From Lysobacterales bacterium (GTDB lineage: Bacteria; Pseudomonadota; Gammaproteobacteria; Xanthomonadales; SZUA-36), in the NCBI GenBank assembly GCA_029859645.1, contig JAOUCS010000003.1:1-64000 (forward strand): a DNA stretch of 64,000 nucleotides, given 5' to 3'. The notes below the pieces were generated by a model. The model saw only the letters and a list, made by a program, of their open reading frames with translations. It was not told where the DNA came from and ran no database searches. Below, one piece after another: positions 18,998-27,248 of this stretch. The position numbers and the translations under genes were made by a program. The number at the start of each line of letters is the position of its first letter. Position 1 is the stretch's first letter.

Positions 18998-19371
18998 AAG
19001 GCCTCCCGCGCTTCAAATCCGAACGGCAGCAGCGCAAGGCGGGTCATTTTCAGGTGCTGTGCTGCAATCGGCAGGCCAATGATGGTGATGGCGAAAAGCA
19101 GCGCCATGACCAGGTGGAAGATCGCCAGCTCCAGGCCGGGCAGGATGATCCAGATGATGTTCATGATCACGGCAATGGCGCCGCCGGGCGGTTCTTTCTC
19201 ACGGATTTCCTGCCCGAAAGGCATCAACGCCAGACCGGCCAGCTTGAAACACTGGATGCCGAACGGGATGCCGATAATGGTAATACACAACAGGATTCCG
19301 CCGAACAGGTAAGCCAGCACGACGATAAAACCACCGAAGATCAGCCAGATCAGATTGAGCAACAGGTTCAT
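18994..19371 (-). CDS. YccF-domain inner-membrane protein
   Basis: 125 residues consisting of two similar halves, each with a hydrophobic stretch followed by an ITIIGIPFG / ITIIGLPIA motif (around 31-40 and 92-101). That repeat defines the YccF (DUF307) family. The sequence starts NLLLNLIWLIFGGF and lacks a cleavable signal. Function is unknown. It starts 9 bases after the anmK stop and overlaps DUF924 by 4 bases. Confidence 0.82.
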   Translation of the reverse strand: MNLLLNLIWLIFGGFIVVLAYLFGGILLCITIIGIPFGIQCFKLAGLALMPFGQEIREKEPPGGAIAVIMNIIWIILPGLELAIFHLVMALLFAITIIGLPIAAQHLKMTRLALLPFGFEAREAF

Positions 19372-19380
19372 GACCCCATT

Positions 19381-20496
19381 CTAGCCGGGCTGGGAGATCT
19401 TTCCCAATAACATGGGTTCGCGCGCGCCGGTAATGCTGCCGGTATCCAGCAGCCGCCCGGCCAGCCGTTCCCGTGCCAGCCATGCAAACAGGATTGCTTC
19501 AATCCAGTCCGGGTCAAGCCCGCGGGTAGCCGTGGAGCGGAGTGGAACACTTGGCAGGTTCGCCTGTAGCCGCTGCATCAGGTGTGAGTTGTGTGTGCCC
19601 CCCCCGCAGACCAGGACTTCTTCTGGCGAGAACCGCTGTATCTGGTCCGTTACACTGACCGCCGTTAGCTCAGCCAGCGTCGCTTGCACGTCAGCGGCAT
19701 CCAGGTTTTCTCCGTGCAGCTGTTGTTCAAGCCAGGCGGTATTAAAGTACTCAATCCCGGTGCTTTTCGGGGCGTTCTTGCTGAAATATGGGTCTGACAG
19801 CATGTTTTTCAGCAGCCGGGTCGAGACCTGTCCGCTGGCCGCCCAGCAGCCATCGCGATCAAAGGCCTGGTTGAGATTTGCGCCGATCCAGGCATCCATC
19901 AGGCAGTTAGCCGGCCCGGTATCAAAACCTGAAACGGACCCGGAAATACCGAGAACCGAGAGGTTGGCGATGCCACCCAGGTTGAGGACGGCTCCCCGGC
20001 CGCTGCCGGAATGGATCGCGGGAGAGAAAAGTGCCCGGTGCAACAGGGGGGCAAGCGGCGCGCCCTGGCCTCCGGCCTGCATGTCCGCCTGCCGAAAGTC
20101 ACCCACGGTTACGATGCCGGTTTGTTTGGCTATGCTTTCCGGATTGCCCAACTGGATGGTTTCAGGGTTTTCACTTTCAGGGTCGTGCCACACGGTCTGG
20201 CCATGCGAGCCGATCGCTGTGACTTCCTCCGGGTTCACACCGGCTTTTTCGAGCAGGAAAATAGCCGCCCGGGAAAAATGATTCGCGAGAGGCTGGTCCA
20301 GGGCGATCCGTTCTTCCGGGGTGGGGCGCCGACGGGCAGCGACAAGCTCCTGAAGCCCGGTTGCGATGTCTGGAGGATAAGGAACACAGTCAGCCTCCAG
20401 CACTTCAGGCCAGTCATCCGTGAACCTGACCAACGCGACGTCTGCACCATCACGGCTGGTGCCGGAGATCATGCCGATGAACAGCTCCCGGCTCAA
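19381..20496 (-). CDS. anmK: Anhydro-N-acetylmuramic acid kinase AnmK
   Basis: 371 residues, normal for AnmK. It opens, hydrolyses and phosphorylates 1,6-anhydroMurNAc to MurNAc-6-phosphate in wall recycling. Motifs: GMISGTSRDGADVALVRF at 8-25, IGSHGQTVWHDP, VVGDFRQADMQAGGQGAPL (ATPase core), LNLGGIANLSVL, FDTGPANCLMDAW, and VLVCGGGTHN. The usual SGTSxDG has Arg in the variable place. It lies 7 bases after an M23 endopeptidase gene and is divergent from tyrS across that gene, the M23-anmK/tyrS order I recall from Pseudomonas. Confidence 0.95.
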   Translation of the reverse strand: MSRELFIGMISGTSRDGADVALVRFTDDWPEVLEADCVPYPPDIATGLQELVAARRRPTPEERIALDQPLANHFSRAAIFLLEKAGVNPEEVTAIGSHGQTVWHDPESENPETIQLGNPESIAKQTGIVTVGDFRQADMQAGGQGAPLAPLLHRALFSPAIHSGSGRGAVLNLGGIANLSVLGISGSVSGFDTGPANCLMDAWIGANLNQAFDRDGCWAASGQVSTRLLKNMLSDPYFSKNAPKSTGIEYFNTAWLEQQLHGENLDAADVQATLAELTAVSVTDQIQRFSPEEVLVCGGGTHNSHLMQRLQANLPSVPLRSTATRGLDPDWIEAILFAWLARERLAGRLLDTGSITGAREPMLLGKISQPG

Positions 20497-20503
20497 TCCT
20501 GAC

Positions 20504-21862
20504 TCACTCCCGGCTCGCGTACAATGACGCGGACTCCAGCCGGCTCAGCTGCGTCAGCATCGGTGCGGCTTTCGACTGAAACGCTGTGAGGCGGTTTCCT
20601 TTCAGCGGTTCTACCTTGGGCAGGGGAACGGTCCTCGGGTTTCGGTGAACGCCATTCACCAGGAATTCATAATGCAGGTGCGGCCCGGTAGCCAGTCCGG
20701 TGGAGCCTACGTAACCGATAGTCTGGCCCTGCTTGACTCTCTGACCTTTCTTGACGGCACGGTTGGTGAAATGCAGATACTTGGTCTCGATGCTGTTCGC
20801 GTGTTTGATAAAGACATGGTGTCCGTTGGCCCTGGAATACGCTGAACGGATCACCTTACCTTCACCCGCCGCGTAAACCGGTGTGCCGCGGGGCGCATAG
20901 TAATCAATACCGTTGTGCGGGCGAACCCGCTTCAATACCGGATGCATGCGCCGGGGATTGAAGCCGGAACTGATATAGGAAAAATTGAGTGGCGCGCGCA
21001 GGAACGCTTTGCGCATGTTCCTTCCATCTGGCGCGAAATAACCCGCCACGTCACCATCTTCGAAATAGACGGCCTGGAAGCGCTCGCCCTGGTTGATGAA
21101 AGTGGCTGCAAGAATTTCGCCATGCCGCAGGAATTCACCATCCCGATAGAGCTTTTCGTACACCAGCATGAAACGGTCACCCTTGCGGATATCCAGGATG
21201 AAATCGATGTCCCAGCCGAAAATGTTGGCGAGCTTCATGACCATCGCGTCACTGAGGCCCGCTTGCTTGCCGGCGAGGAACAGCGAAGACTGGATAACGC
21301 CCTCTGCCTCGGCGACTTCCGAAAAAATTTCGCGCTGTTGAACTTCGGCGCTCAAAGTGCCGCCTTGCTGCCTCACAATCAGGTAGCGCGCCTCGTCCAG
21401 TGCGTATCGCATCTGCAGCAGTTCACCATGGTCATCCATCCTGAATTCAAACAGGTCACCCGGGCGAATTTTCTTCAGACCCTTGGTCTCCGCATTCAGC
21501 GCCATGATCTGGTGCAACAGGGAAACGGGAATTTTCTGCTGACGGAAAATGGAGTCCAGGGTCTGGCCACGCCGCACTTTAACGGCAATCCAGCTGTCGA
21601 TAACCGGAACGGTCAGTGCACCGGCGGTTTCGTCGTCCTCGCCGGGGGGCGTATCCGCGGGAAGCTCCTTTGGAGGGAGGTCCAGCTCGATGATCTCAGG
21701 CTTGAGCACCTTTTCAGATTGCTGTTCGGATTCGAGCATCCCCAGGACCAGCCCGGCAATGATCAGCGTGATTCCGAAAATGACCAGCTTTCTGCGGGTC
21801 AGCCAATGACTTTCATCGTGCAGACTCTGCTGTATTTTTGTTATGAAGCCCGGCATATCCAT
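20504..21862 (-). CDS. M23 peptidoglycan DD-endopeptidase with OapA/LysM-like domain
   Basis: 452 residues. A transmembrane segment at about 28-45 (LVIFGITLIIAGLVLGML) anchors it to the inner membrane. A LysM-like OapA domain comes next (VKVRRGQTLDSIFRQQ near 93), then the MepM-type central domain, then the M23 peptidase: RVRPHNGIDYYAPRG (zinc H and D), HVFIKHANSIETKYLH, and the GPHLHYEF HxH pair. These enzymes cut cross-links in murein to allow growth. First gene of a six-gene minus-strand run and divergent from tyrS with 114 bases between starts. Relatives are MepM and Pseudomonas PA0667-type proteins. Confidence 0.9.
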   Translation of the reverse strand: MDMPGFITKIQQSLHDESHWLTRRKLVIFGITLIIAGLVLGMLESEQQSEKVLKPEIIELDLPPKELPADTPPGEDDETAGALTVPVIDSWIAVKVRRGQTLDSIFRQQKIPVSLLHQIMALNAETKGLKKIRPGDLFEFRMDDHGELLQMRYALDEARYLIVRQQGGTLSAEVQQREIFSEVAEAEGVIQSSLFLAGKQAGLSDAMVMKLANIFGWDIDFILDIRKGDRFMLVYEKLYRDGEFLRHGEILAATFINQGERFQAVYFEDGDVAGYFAPDGRNMRKAFLRAPLNFSYISSGFNPRRMHPVLKRVRPHNGIDYYAPRGTPVYAAGEGKVIRSAYSRANGHHVFIKHANSIETKYLHFTNRAVKKGQRVKQGQTIGYVGSTGLATGPHLHYEFLVNGVHRNPRTVPLPKVEPLKGNRLTAFQSKAAPMLTQLSRLESASLYASRE

Positions 21863-21976
21863 GACGACTTAAGACCACGCATTCCTCTGCTGGTTCAGGC
21901 GTGCTTACCATACTAACCGGCCGCAACTGGGTCAATCTTTGTTGTAAAATGCTCCATTCCCTTTTTGGAAGCGGGC

Positions 21977-23176
21977 ATGACAGATTCAGACCATGGATTG
22001 GACCTCATCGCGAGAGGTACCGACGAGATCACCAAACCCGAAGAACTCGAGCAAAGGCTCAAGCTGGGCAGACCGTTGCGCGTGAAAGTGGGTTTTGACC
22101 CGACTGCACCCGATTTGCACATCGGCCATACCGTGATCATCAACAAGATGCGCCAGTTCCAGGACCTTGGACATGAGGTGATCTTCCTGATCGGTGACTT
22201 CACCGGGCTGATCGGCGATCCGACCGGCAAGAATGTCACACGCAAACCGCTGAGCCCGGAACAGGTCAAGGAGAATGCCGAAACCTATGCCAGCCAGGTA
22301 TTCAGGATTCTTGATCCGGAAAAAACCGAAATCCGGTTCAATTCCGAATGGCTGAACCAACTGGGTTCAGACGGCATGGTCAGGCTGGCCGCCACTTACA
22401 CCGTGGCCCGCATGCTGGAGCGGGAAGACTTCAAAAACCGGTTCAAGAACAACCAGCCGATCGCCATTCACGAGTTTCTCTATCCTTTGGCGCAGGGCTA
22501 TGACTCGGTCATGCTGGAATGCGACATCGAGATGGGCGGCACGGACCAGAAATTCAACCTGCATGTGGGACGGCAACTGCAGCAGCACTATGGGCAGGAA
22601 CCGCAGGTCATCATCACGCTGCCGCTGCTTGAAGGCCTGGATGGCGTTCAGAAAATGTCGAAATCGCTGGATAATTACGTTGGCATCACGGAATCACCGG
22701 ACGAAATGTTCGGCAAGTTGATGTCGATCTCCGATGAACTGATGTGGCGCTACTTCGACTTGTTGAGCTTCCGCAGCAACCAGGAGCTATCGGATCTGAG
22801 GGCGGATATGACGGGCGGACGCAATCCGCGTGACATCAAGTTCCTGCTCTGCGAAGAGATCATCGAGCGATTTCATTCCAGGGAAGCCGCTGTAGCGGCG
22901 AGGGAGGCTTTCATTGCACGCTTTCAGCAGGGTCAGATGCCCGATGATATCGCTGAAAAAACGCTACAGACTGCGGGGGAAGGCATCGGCATTGCGGCAG
23001 CCCTGAGCCAGTGCGGATTGACCAGCAGTAATTCAGAGGCGTTCCGCATGATTCAGCAGGGCGGCGTGAAGATCGACGGCGAGAAAATCAGCGACAGGAC
23101 TTTGCGGCTGCAGCCTGGTTTCTCCGGTATTTTGCAGGTGGGTAAACGCAAGTTCTGCAAGGCCACGGTGGCATGA
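21977..23176 (+). CDS. tyrS: Tyrosyl-tRNA synthetase
   Basis: 399 residues from the ATG at 21977, with GGAAG 8 bases before it; the open frame could begin at a TTG 12 bases earlier. Class I motifs: DLHIGHTV (HIGH) near 44, [29 protein letters not shown] (tyrosine pocket), and [10 protein letters not shown] (KMSKS). The C-terminal S4-like RNA-binding domain occupies about 335-399. The short spacing and KMSKS form fit the TyrZ/TyrS2 branch, as in the second Pseudomonas enzyme. The stop overlaps the Nudix start by 4 bases (ATGA). Confidence 0.96.
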   Translation: MTDSDHGLDLIARGTDEITKPEELEQRLKLGRPLRVKVGFDPTAPDLHIGHTVIINKMRQFQDLGHEVIFLIGDFTGLIGDPTGKNVTRKPLSPEQVKENAETYASQVFRILDPEKTEIRFNSEWLNQLGSDGMVRLAATYTVARMLEREDFKNRFKNNQPIAIHEFLYPLAQGYDSVMLECDIEMGGTDQKFNLHVGRQLQQHYGQEPQVIITLPLLEGLDGVQKMSKSLDNYVGITESPDEMFGKLMSISDELMWRYFDLLSFRSNQELSDLRADMTGGRNPRDIKFLLCEEIIERFHSREAAVAAREAFIARFQQGQMPDDIAEKTLQTAGEGIGIAAALSQCGLTSSNSEAFRMIQQGGVKIDGEKISDRTLRLQPGFSGILQVGKRKFCKATVA

Positions 23177-23709
23177 ACAGCCTCTCTGAGATTGACTGGA
23201 GTGGCTGGAAAGCACAAGATCCGGCGACCCTGGTCTTCGTTTTTCGCGACGACGAAATCCTGTTGATCAACAAGAAAACCGGCCTGGGAAAAGGGAAAGT
23301 CAATGGTCCTGGCGGAAAAGTGGATCCGGGTGAAACCCCCGAAGTCGCGGCGATTCGGGAATGCCGGGAGGAACTTGATATTACCGTTAGCAACCTGGAG
23401 TATTGCGGCGAGCACCGCTTCCAGTTTGTCGATGGTTATTCCATCCATGTCTGGGTGTACCGGACGCGCGACTTTGTAGGTGTTCCCACCGAAACCCGGG
23501 AGGCCGAACCCCTGTGGACCCGGCTCGACCGGATACCGTTTGAACAGATGTGGGAAGACGATAAACACTGGTTGCCCATGCTGGTCAGGGGTGAACGGTT
23601 TCAGACGCGGTGGATTTTCGATGGTGATCGCATGGTCGACTACGCCATCGAGACCGATGGAAAAATCGAAGCCTGGGGCGATTTACCGTCTCCCGGGATG
23701 GTGGAGTGA
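23173..23709 (+). CDS. Nudix hydrolase resembling MTH1 (oxidised purine dNTPase type)
   Basis: 178 residues. The Nudix box begins [18 protein letters not shown] at about 42 and ends RECREELDI; the glutamates of REE are present, but the usual Gly after EEx is Asp. The lead-in [20 protein letters not shown] resembles human MTH1/NUDT1 (KKRGFGAGRWNGFGGKV) more than E. coli MutT, as does [12 protein letters not shown]. Sanitising 8-oxo- or 2-hydroxy-purine triphosphates is a reasonable inference. Overlaps tyrS by 4 bases; the next gene starts 5 bases after the stop, so these form one operon. Confidence 0.85.
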   Translation: MNSLSEIDWSGWKAQDPATLVFVFRDDEILLINKKTGLGKGKVNGPGGKVDPGETPEVAAIRECREELDITVSNLEYCGEHRFQFVDGYSIHVWVYRTRDFVGVPTETREAEPLWTRLDRIPFEQMWEDDKHWLPMLVRGERFQTRWIFDGDRMVDYAIETDGKIEAWGDLPSPGMVE

Positions 23710-23713
23710 AAGA

Positions 23714-24952
23714 ATGAGATTGATTGCAACCACGGCATTCGTTGCCGCATGCGCCTGCGCGGCGTTCTCTGTACTGGCCGAAGACCGGAAACCGGATTTC
23801 GATGCATCGGCGAACATGCTGGCGCAAAAATACCTGCTGGTGGATACACACGTCGATGTGCCCTATCGGCTGGAGGAAGAGTGGTCTGATGTCACCGTCA
23901 GGACAGCCGGCGGGGATTTCGACTACGAACGCGCCCGCGAAGGTGGGCTGAATATTCCCTTCATGTCGATTTATACGCCGGCTGAGTCAGAAGCAGAGGG
24001 CACAGCTTTTGAACTCGCGAACCGCCTGATCGACCGGGTCGAGGCGATCGCGGGCCGGGCGCCGAAAAAGTTCGCCATCGTAAAAACACCGAAGCAGGCG
24101 CTGAAGGCCCGGCAGTTAGACCTGGTGGGTCTGGCCATGGGCATGGAAAACGGGTCGCCGCTGGAAGGCAAGCTCCAGAATGTCGAGTTCTTCAAAAACC
24201 GGGGTATCAGCTATATCACGCTGGCCCATTCACTCAGCAACCACATTTCCGATTCGTCCTATGATGAAGAGCGCCAGTGGAATGGCTTGAGTCCGTTTGG
24301 CAAGGAACTGGTGGTGGAAATGAACCGGCAGGGCGTCATGATCGACATATCCCATGTTTCGGACGAAGCGTTCTGGCAGGTGCTGGAGTTGTCCGAAGTG
24401 CCGGTGATCGCCTCCCATTCATCAGCCCGCGCTTTCACGCCTGGCTGGGAGCGAAATATGAGCGATGACATGATCAAGGAGTTGGCCGCGAAGGGTGGCG
24501 TGATCCAGGTTAATTTCGGCTCCAGTTTCCTGACCCAGGAGGCGCGCGAGTGGTACGACACGATGAGCGAAGCGCGCGCAGAATACCTGGAGAAAAATGG
24601 TTTTGACGAGCATGGCTCAGAAGCTGAAGCGTTCGCCGAGACGTGGCGAGAGGACCATCCTTTTCCCTACGCGAAGCTGAGCGACGTGGTAGCCAATTTC
24701 CAGCATGTCATCGATCTGGTCGGCGTGCAGCACGTGGGTATCGGTTCTGATTTTGACGGGGTTGGTGACAGCCTGCCCGAAGGCATGAAGGACGTTGCTG
24801 ATTACCCGAACCTGATCGCCGAGTTTCTCAGACTGGAGTACTCCTTCGAGGATATAGCGGCCATCATGGGGGGTAACCTGATGCGTGTCTGGCAGGCGGC
24901 CGAGGCCCATGCGCAGGAGGCGGCTGCAGCCACGACTGCGAGCGCTCCCTGA
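23714..24952 (+). CDS. Membrane dipeptidase (M19, renal dipeptidase family), exported
   Basis: 412 residues from the ATG at 23714, preceded by GGAG inside the Nudix stop region. A signal peptide ends near residue 22 (AAFSVLA). M19 zinc ligands are visible: VDTHVDVP (H46, D48), the bridging Glu in MGMENGSPL, and histidines in DISHVSDEAFW and IASHSSARAF, followed by GIGSDFDGVGD. The family hydrolyses dipeptides and sometimes beta-lactams or D-amino-acid dipeptides. A C-terminal alanine/glutamate-rich tail is not conserved. The TSUP permease gene follows 30 bases later. A much longer frame starting inside the Nudix gene was not used. Confidence 0.9.
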   Translation: MRLIATTAFVAACACAAFSVLAEDRKPDFDASANMLAQKYLLVDTHVDVPYRLEEEWSDVTVRTAGGDFDYERAREGGLNIPFMSIYTPAESEAEGTAFELANRLIDRVEAIAGRAPKKFAIVKTPKQALKARQLDLVGLAMGMENGSPLEGKLQNVEFFKNRGISYITLAHSLSNHISDSSYDEERQWNGLSPFGKELVVEMNRQGVMIDISHVSDEAFWQVLELSEVPVIASHSSARAFTPGWERNMSDDMIKELAAKGGVIQVNFGSSFLTQEAREWYDTMSEARAEYLEKNGFDEHGSEAEAFAETWREDHPFPYAKLSDVVANFQHVIDLVGVQHVGIGSDFDGVGDSLPEGMKDVADYPNLIAEFLRLEYSFEDIAAIMGGNLMRVWQAAEAHAQEAAAATTASAP

Positions 24953-24982
24953 ACCCTGGTTTGCGGGTATCGAACTGAAGGC

Positions 24983-25780
24983 ATGGACTGGATCAACTAC
25001 CTGGTAGTCGGAGCGTCGGCTCTGCTGGCGGCCGGTTTGACCATGTACTCGGGTTTTGGCCTGGGCACCCTGATGTTGCCCGTTTTTGCGCTGTTTTTTC
25101 CGGTGGAAATGGCGGTGGTGGCGACGGCACTGGTTCACGGCGCGAACAACGTCTTCAAAGTGTCCCTGCTCGGCAGGCACGCGGACCGGGAGGTAGTGCT
25201 GAAGTTCGGGCTGACTGCGATCATTGCGGCTGTTTTTGGAGCCCTGGCGCTGGCCTGGATGTCCCACCTCACTGCCAGCATGAGCGTGGAGGTCAACGAA
25301 CAGGTCGTCTCGGAAGTCACGCCGGTAAAGCTGGTCATCGGAATCCTGATGATCGGCTTCGCGCTGTTTGAACTGCTGCCCAGGTTCAGGAAAATGCAGT
25401 TCGACCGGCGATACCTGCCGCTTGGCGGACTGCTGTCTGGATTTTTCGGCGGGCTGTCGGGTCACCAGGGCGCACTGCGTTCTGCTTTTCTCGCGAAGTC
25501 CGGCCTGACGACGGAACGCTTCGTCGGCAGCAATGCCGTGATCGGCTTCCTGGTGGACCTGACCCGAATCTCGGTCTACCTTGCGCTGTTTACTGCTACC
25601 GGTGGGGACCTGGCGGAATTTGGCGGCTGGCCGCTGGTTATCACCGGTTCGCTGGCCGCGTTTGCGGGCGTGCTGATCGGCAAGCGATACCTGCACAAGG
25701 TGACGATGAAAAGTGTTCAGATGATGGTGGGCGGCCTGTTGTTCGGGGTCGGACTGGCCCTGGTATTCGGTTTTATCTGA
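24983..25780 (+). CDS. TSUP-family (TauE/SafE) permease
   Basis: 265 residues with about eight hydrophobic helices in two repeated halves. The N-terminal LTMYSGFGLGTLMLPVFALF and mid-protein GLLSGFFGGLSGHQGALRSA are the paired motifs of the sulphite exporter TauE/SafE family. Such proteins export small sulphur-containing or organic anions; the substrate is not evident. Last gene of the tyrS operon; its end overlaps the convergent acyltransferase gene by 8 bases. Confidence 0.85.
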   Translation: MDWINYLVVGASALLAAGLTMYSGFGLGTLMLPVFALFFPVEMAVVATALVHGANNVFKVSLLGRHADREVVLKFGLTAIIAAVFGALALAWMSHLTASMSVEVNEQVVSEVTPVKLVIGILMIGFALFELLPRFRKMQFDRRYLPLGGLLSGFFGGLSGHQGALRSAFLAKSGLTTERFVGSNAVIGFLVDLTRISVYLALFTATGGDLAEFGGWPLVITGSLAAFAGVLIGKRYLHKVTMKSVQMMVGGLLFGVGLALVFGFI

Positions 25781-26738
25781 CCCGGTGTTTCTGGTCCAGC
25801 ACGGTTGATATCAACTGGTCTTTTTCCAGCCAGAGCTGGCTCATCCATGTTTCCAGTTCGCCGCGAAACTCGTGATCGGTCCTGAAATTTCTGCCCAGTA
25901 AATGCTTCGGAATGTCGCGCTTTTCTGCGCGTACGATGATTTCGCTGATATCACCCCTCAGTAACTCCCAGAAAGTGGGGCCGCGACCCGTTTGCCGGGA
26001 TTGCGGATAAACGATGGTTACGTCAATCAGGGCATCCAGCTCTTCTGCCAGTGCGTAAAAAACCTGCCCGATGCCACCGATCCGGGGTTGTAAAAGGTTC
26101 CTGTAAGGACTTTTTCTCTGGGCGCTTTTTGTCGTTGAAAAACGGGTGCCCTCGGGAAAATTGGTCATCGCCACCGGAATGGTTCTGAATTTTTCGCAGG
26201 CCTTGCGGGCATTCTCCAGGTCGCGACCTTTCAGGCCCGGCTGTTTGGCTATTTTCTCCCTCGAATGTCGTTTCATGAAGGGCATGTCCAGTGCCCACCA
26301 GGCTATTCCGAGAAAAGGCACCCAAAACAGCTGGCTCTTGATGAAAAACCGGAAAAAAGGCAGCTTGCGGTTAAAACTGCGTTGCAGGACCAGGATATCC
26401 ACCCATGACTGATGGTTGGAACTCACCAGGTAACAGCCGTTGTAGTCCAGGCCTTCAGGAATCTGTATGTCCCAGTGTGTATTGCGGTACAGGGAAAATA
26501 TGGTGTTGTTGACCGAAATCCAGAACTCCGCCAATCCGGCCAGCACCTTCCTCATCCAGTTACGGAACGACTCCGTGGGCGCAAGGAATTTGCCGACGGC
26601 AAGGATGCACAAAACAATGGTCAGCACGATCGTGCTGAAACTGATCGCCAGCAGCGTAAGGGTTGCCTTCGTGGTTTTCAGGGCTGTGGAGAAAATAGAT
26701 ATGGGAGCTTCCCTTGTTGCATGACCGGCCAGCCGCAA
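25773..26738 (-). CDS. YihG-like lysophospholipid acyltransferase
   Basis: 321 residues from a TTG at 26738, the most upstream start; it lacks a clear ribosome site so a few residues may be wrong. An N-terminal hydrophobic segment (about 25-50) anchors it. PlsC-type blocks are visible: SSNHQSWVDILVL (HX4D), WVPFLGIAWWALDMPFMKR, and NFPEGTRFS. The middle block closely resembles E. coli YihG, implicated in acyl-chain remodelling of lysophospholipids. Divergent from the cytochrome c gene, with which it shares an intergenic region carrying a palindrome and a strong -10. Confidence 0.87.
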   Translation of the reverse strand: MRLAGHATREAPISIFSTALKTTKATLTLLAISFSTIVLTIVLCILAVGKFLAPTESFRNWMRKVLAGLAEFWISVNNTIFSLYRNTHWDIQIPEGLDYNGCYLVSSNHQSWVDILVLQRSFNRKLPFFRFFIKSQLFWVPFLGIAWWALDMPFMKRHSREKIAKQPGLKGRDLENARKACEKFRTIPVAMTNFPEGTRFSTTKSAQRKSPYRNLLQPRIGGIGQVFYALAEELDALIDVTIVYPQSRQTGRGPTFWELLRGDISEIIVRAEKRDIPKHLLGRNFRTDHEFRGELETWMSQLWLEKDQLISTVLDQKHRVR

Positions 26739-26773
26739 ACAGGCTGAAGGCCAATTATCTCACCGGCGGACTT

Positions 26774-26791
26774 CCGGGTCGAGTGACCCGG
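26774..26791. promoter_or_regulatory. 18-bp perfect inverted repeat upstream of the cytochrome c gene
   Basis: Arms CCGGGTC and GACCCGG with a 4-base GAGT spacer. It covers the place where a -35 element would lie relative to the extended -10 at 26802-26810, so it may be an operator for plus-strand transcription. No T tract follows on either strand, which argues against a terminator. Confidence 0.45.
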
Positions 26792-26801
26792 CGGGTTACA
26801 A

Positions 26802-26810
26802 TGATATAAT
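26802..26810 (+). promoter_or_regulatory. Extended -10 promoter element TGATATAAT for the cytochrome c gene
   Basis: A perfect TATAAT (26805-26810) preceded by TGN forms an extended -10. Transcription would begin near 26817, giving a leader of about 33 bases to the ATG at 26850. No good -35 is present; the region is occupied by a palindrome. Confidence 0.55.
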
Positions 26811-26849
26811 ATGAGTAATTTCTAACATAACGTCATGCGAGGCCTCGTC

Positions 26850-27248
26850 ATGTTGCGCATATTGCTGGTTCCCTTTCTAATCCCGGTTATCTTGCTGGTG
26901 GCATGTGCTCAGGAGAGTGACGCGCCGGCGGTGACTGCGAAACCGGCAGAAAAAACCGCGCATGCGGAATCCTGGCGTGATGACCAGTTGCTGGAGGGGC
27001 AGGAAACCTACCAGGCAGCCTGTGCCTCCTGTCATGATTCGGGGGAAGGCGGCGCCCCGGTCACCGGAGAAGCGGCAGACTGGTCGAAACGATCCGACCT
27101 CTGGGTCGCTGTTTTGTCAGATCACGCAGCTAAGGGTTACCTGGACATGCCGGGTAAAGGCGGGCGCGCCGATCTGTCCAAAGAATCTGTCGACGCCGCC
27201 CTTGAATATATGTTGCAGAAGACCTTCCCCGAGCTACCCAGGGATTAG
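26850..27248 (+). CDS. Lipoprotein c-type cytochrome (cytochrome c5-like, monohaem)
   Basis: 132 residues from the ATG at 26850, chosen because GAGG lies 7 bases upstream; an in-frame ATG at 26835 lacks one. The signal ends in a lipobox ILLVAC, predicting a lipid-anchored periplasmic protein. One haem site CASCH follows in a GQETYQAACASCHDSGEGGAP context typical of cytochrome c5/cbb3-like small carriers, and the distal Met ligand is probably in YLDMPGKGG. Its stop overlaps the convergent acyl-CoA dehydrogenase stop by 4 bases. It has its own promoter. The electron-transfer partner is unknown. Confidence 0.85.
   Translation: MLRILLVPFLIPVILLVACAQESDAPAVTAKPAEKTAHAESWRDDQLLEGQETYQAACASCHDSGEGGAPVTGEAADWSKRSDLWVAVLSDHAAKGYLDMPGKGGRADLSKESVDAALEYMLQKTFPELPRD

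Noticed and set aside
20915-21916. 333-codon plus-strand open frame opposite the M23 peptidase gene
   Set aside because: Antisense to complete M23 zinc motifs; no motif of its own and no ribosome site.
24617-25696. 359-codon minus-strand open frame across the M19 dipeptidase and TSUP genes
   Set aside because: Crosses two real plus-strand genes and has a low-complexity Gln/Arg/His composition typical of shadow frames.
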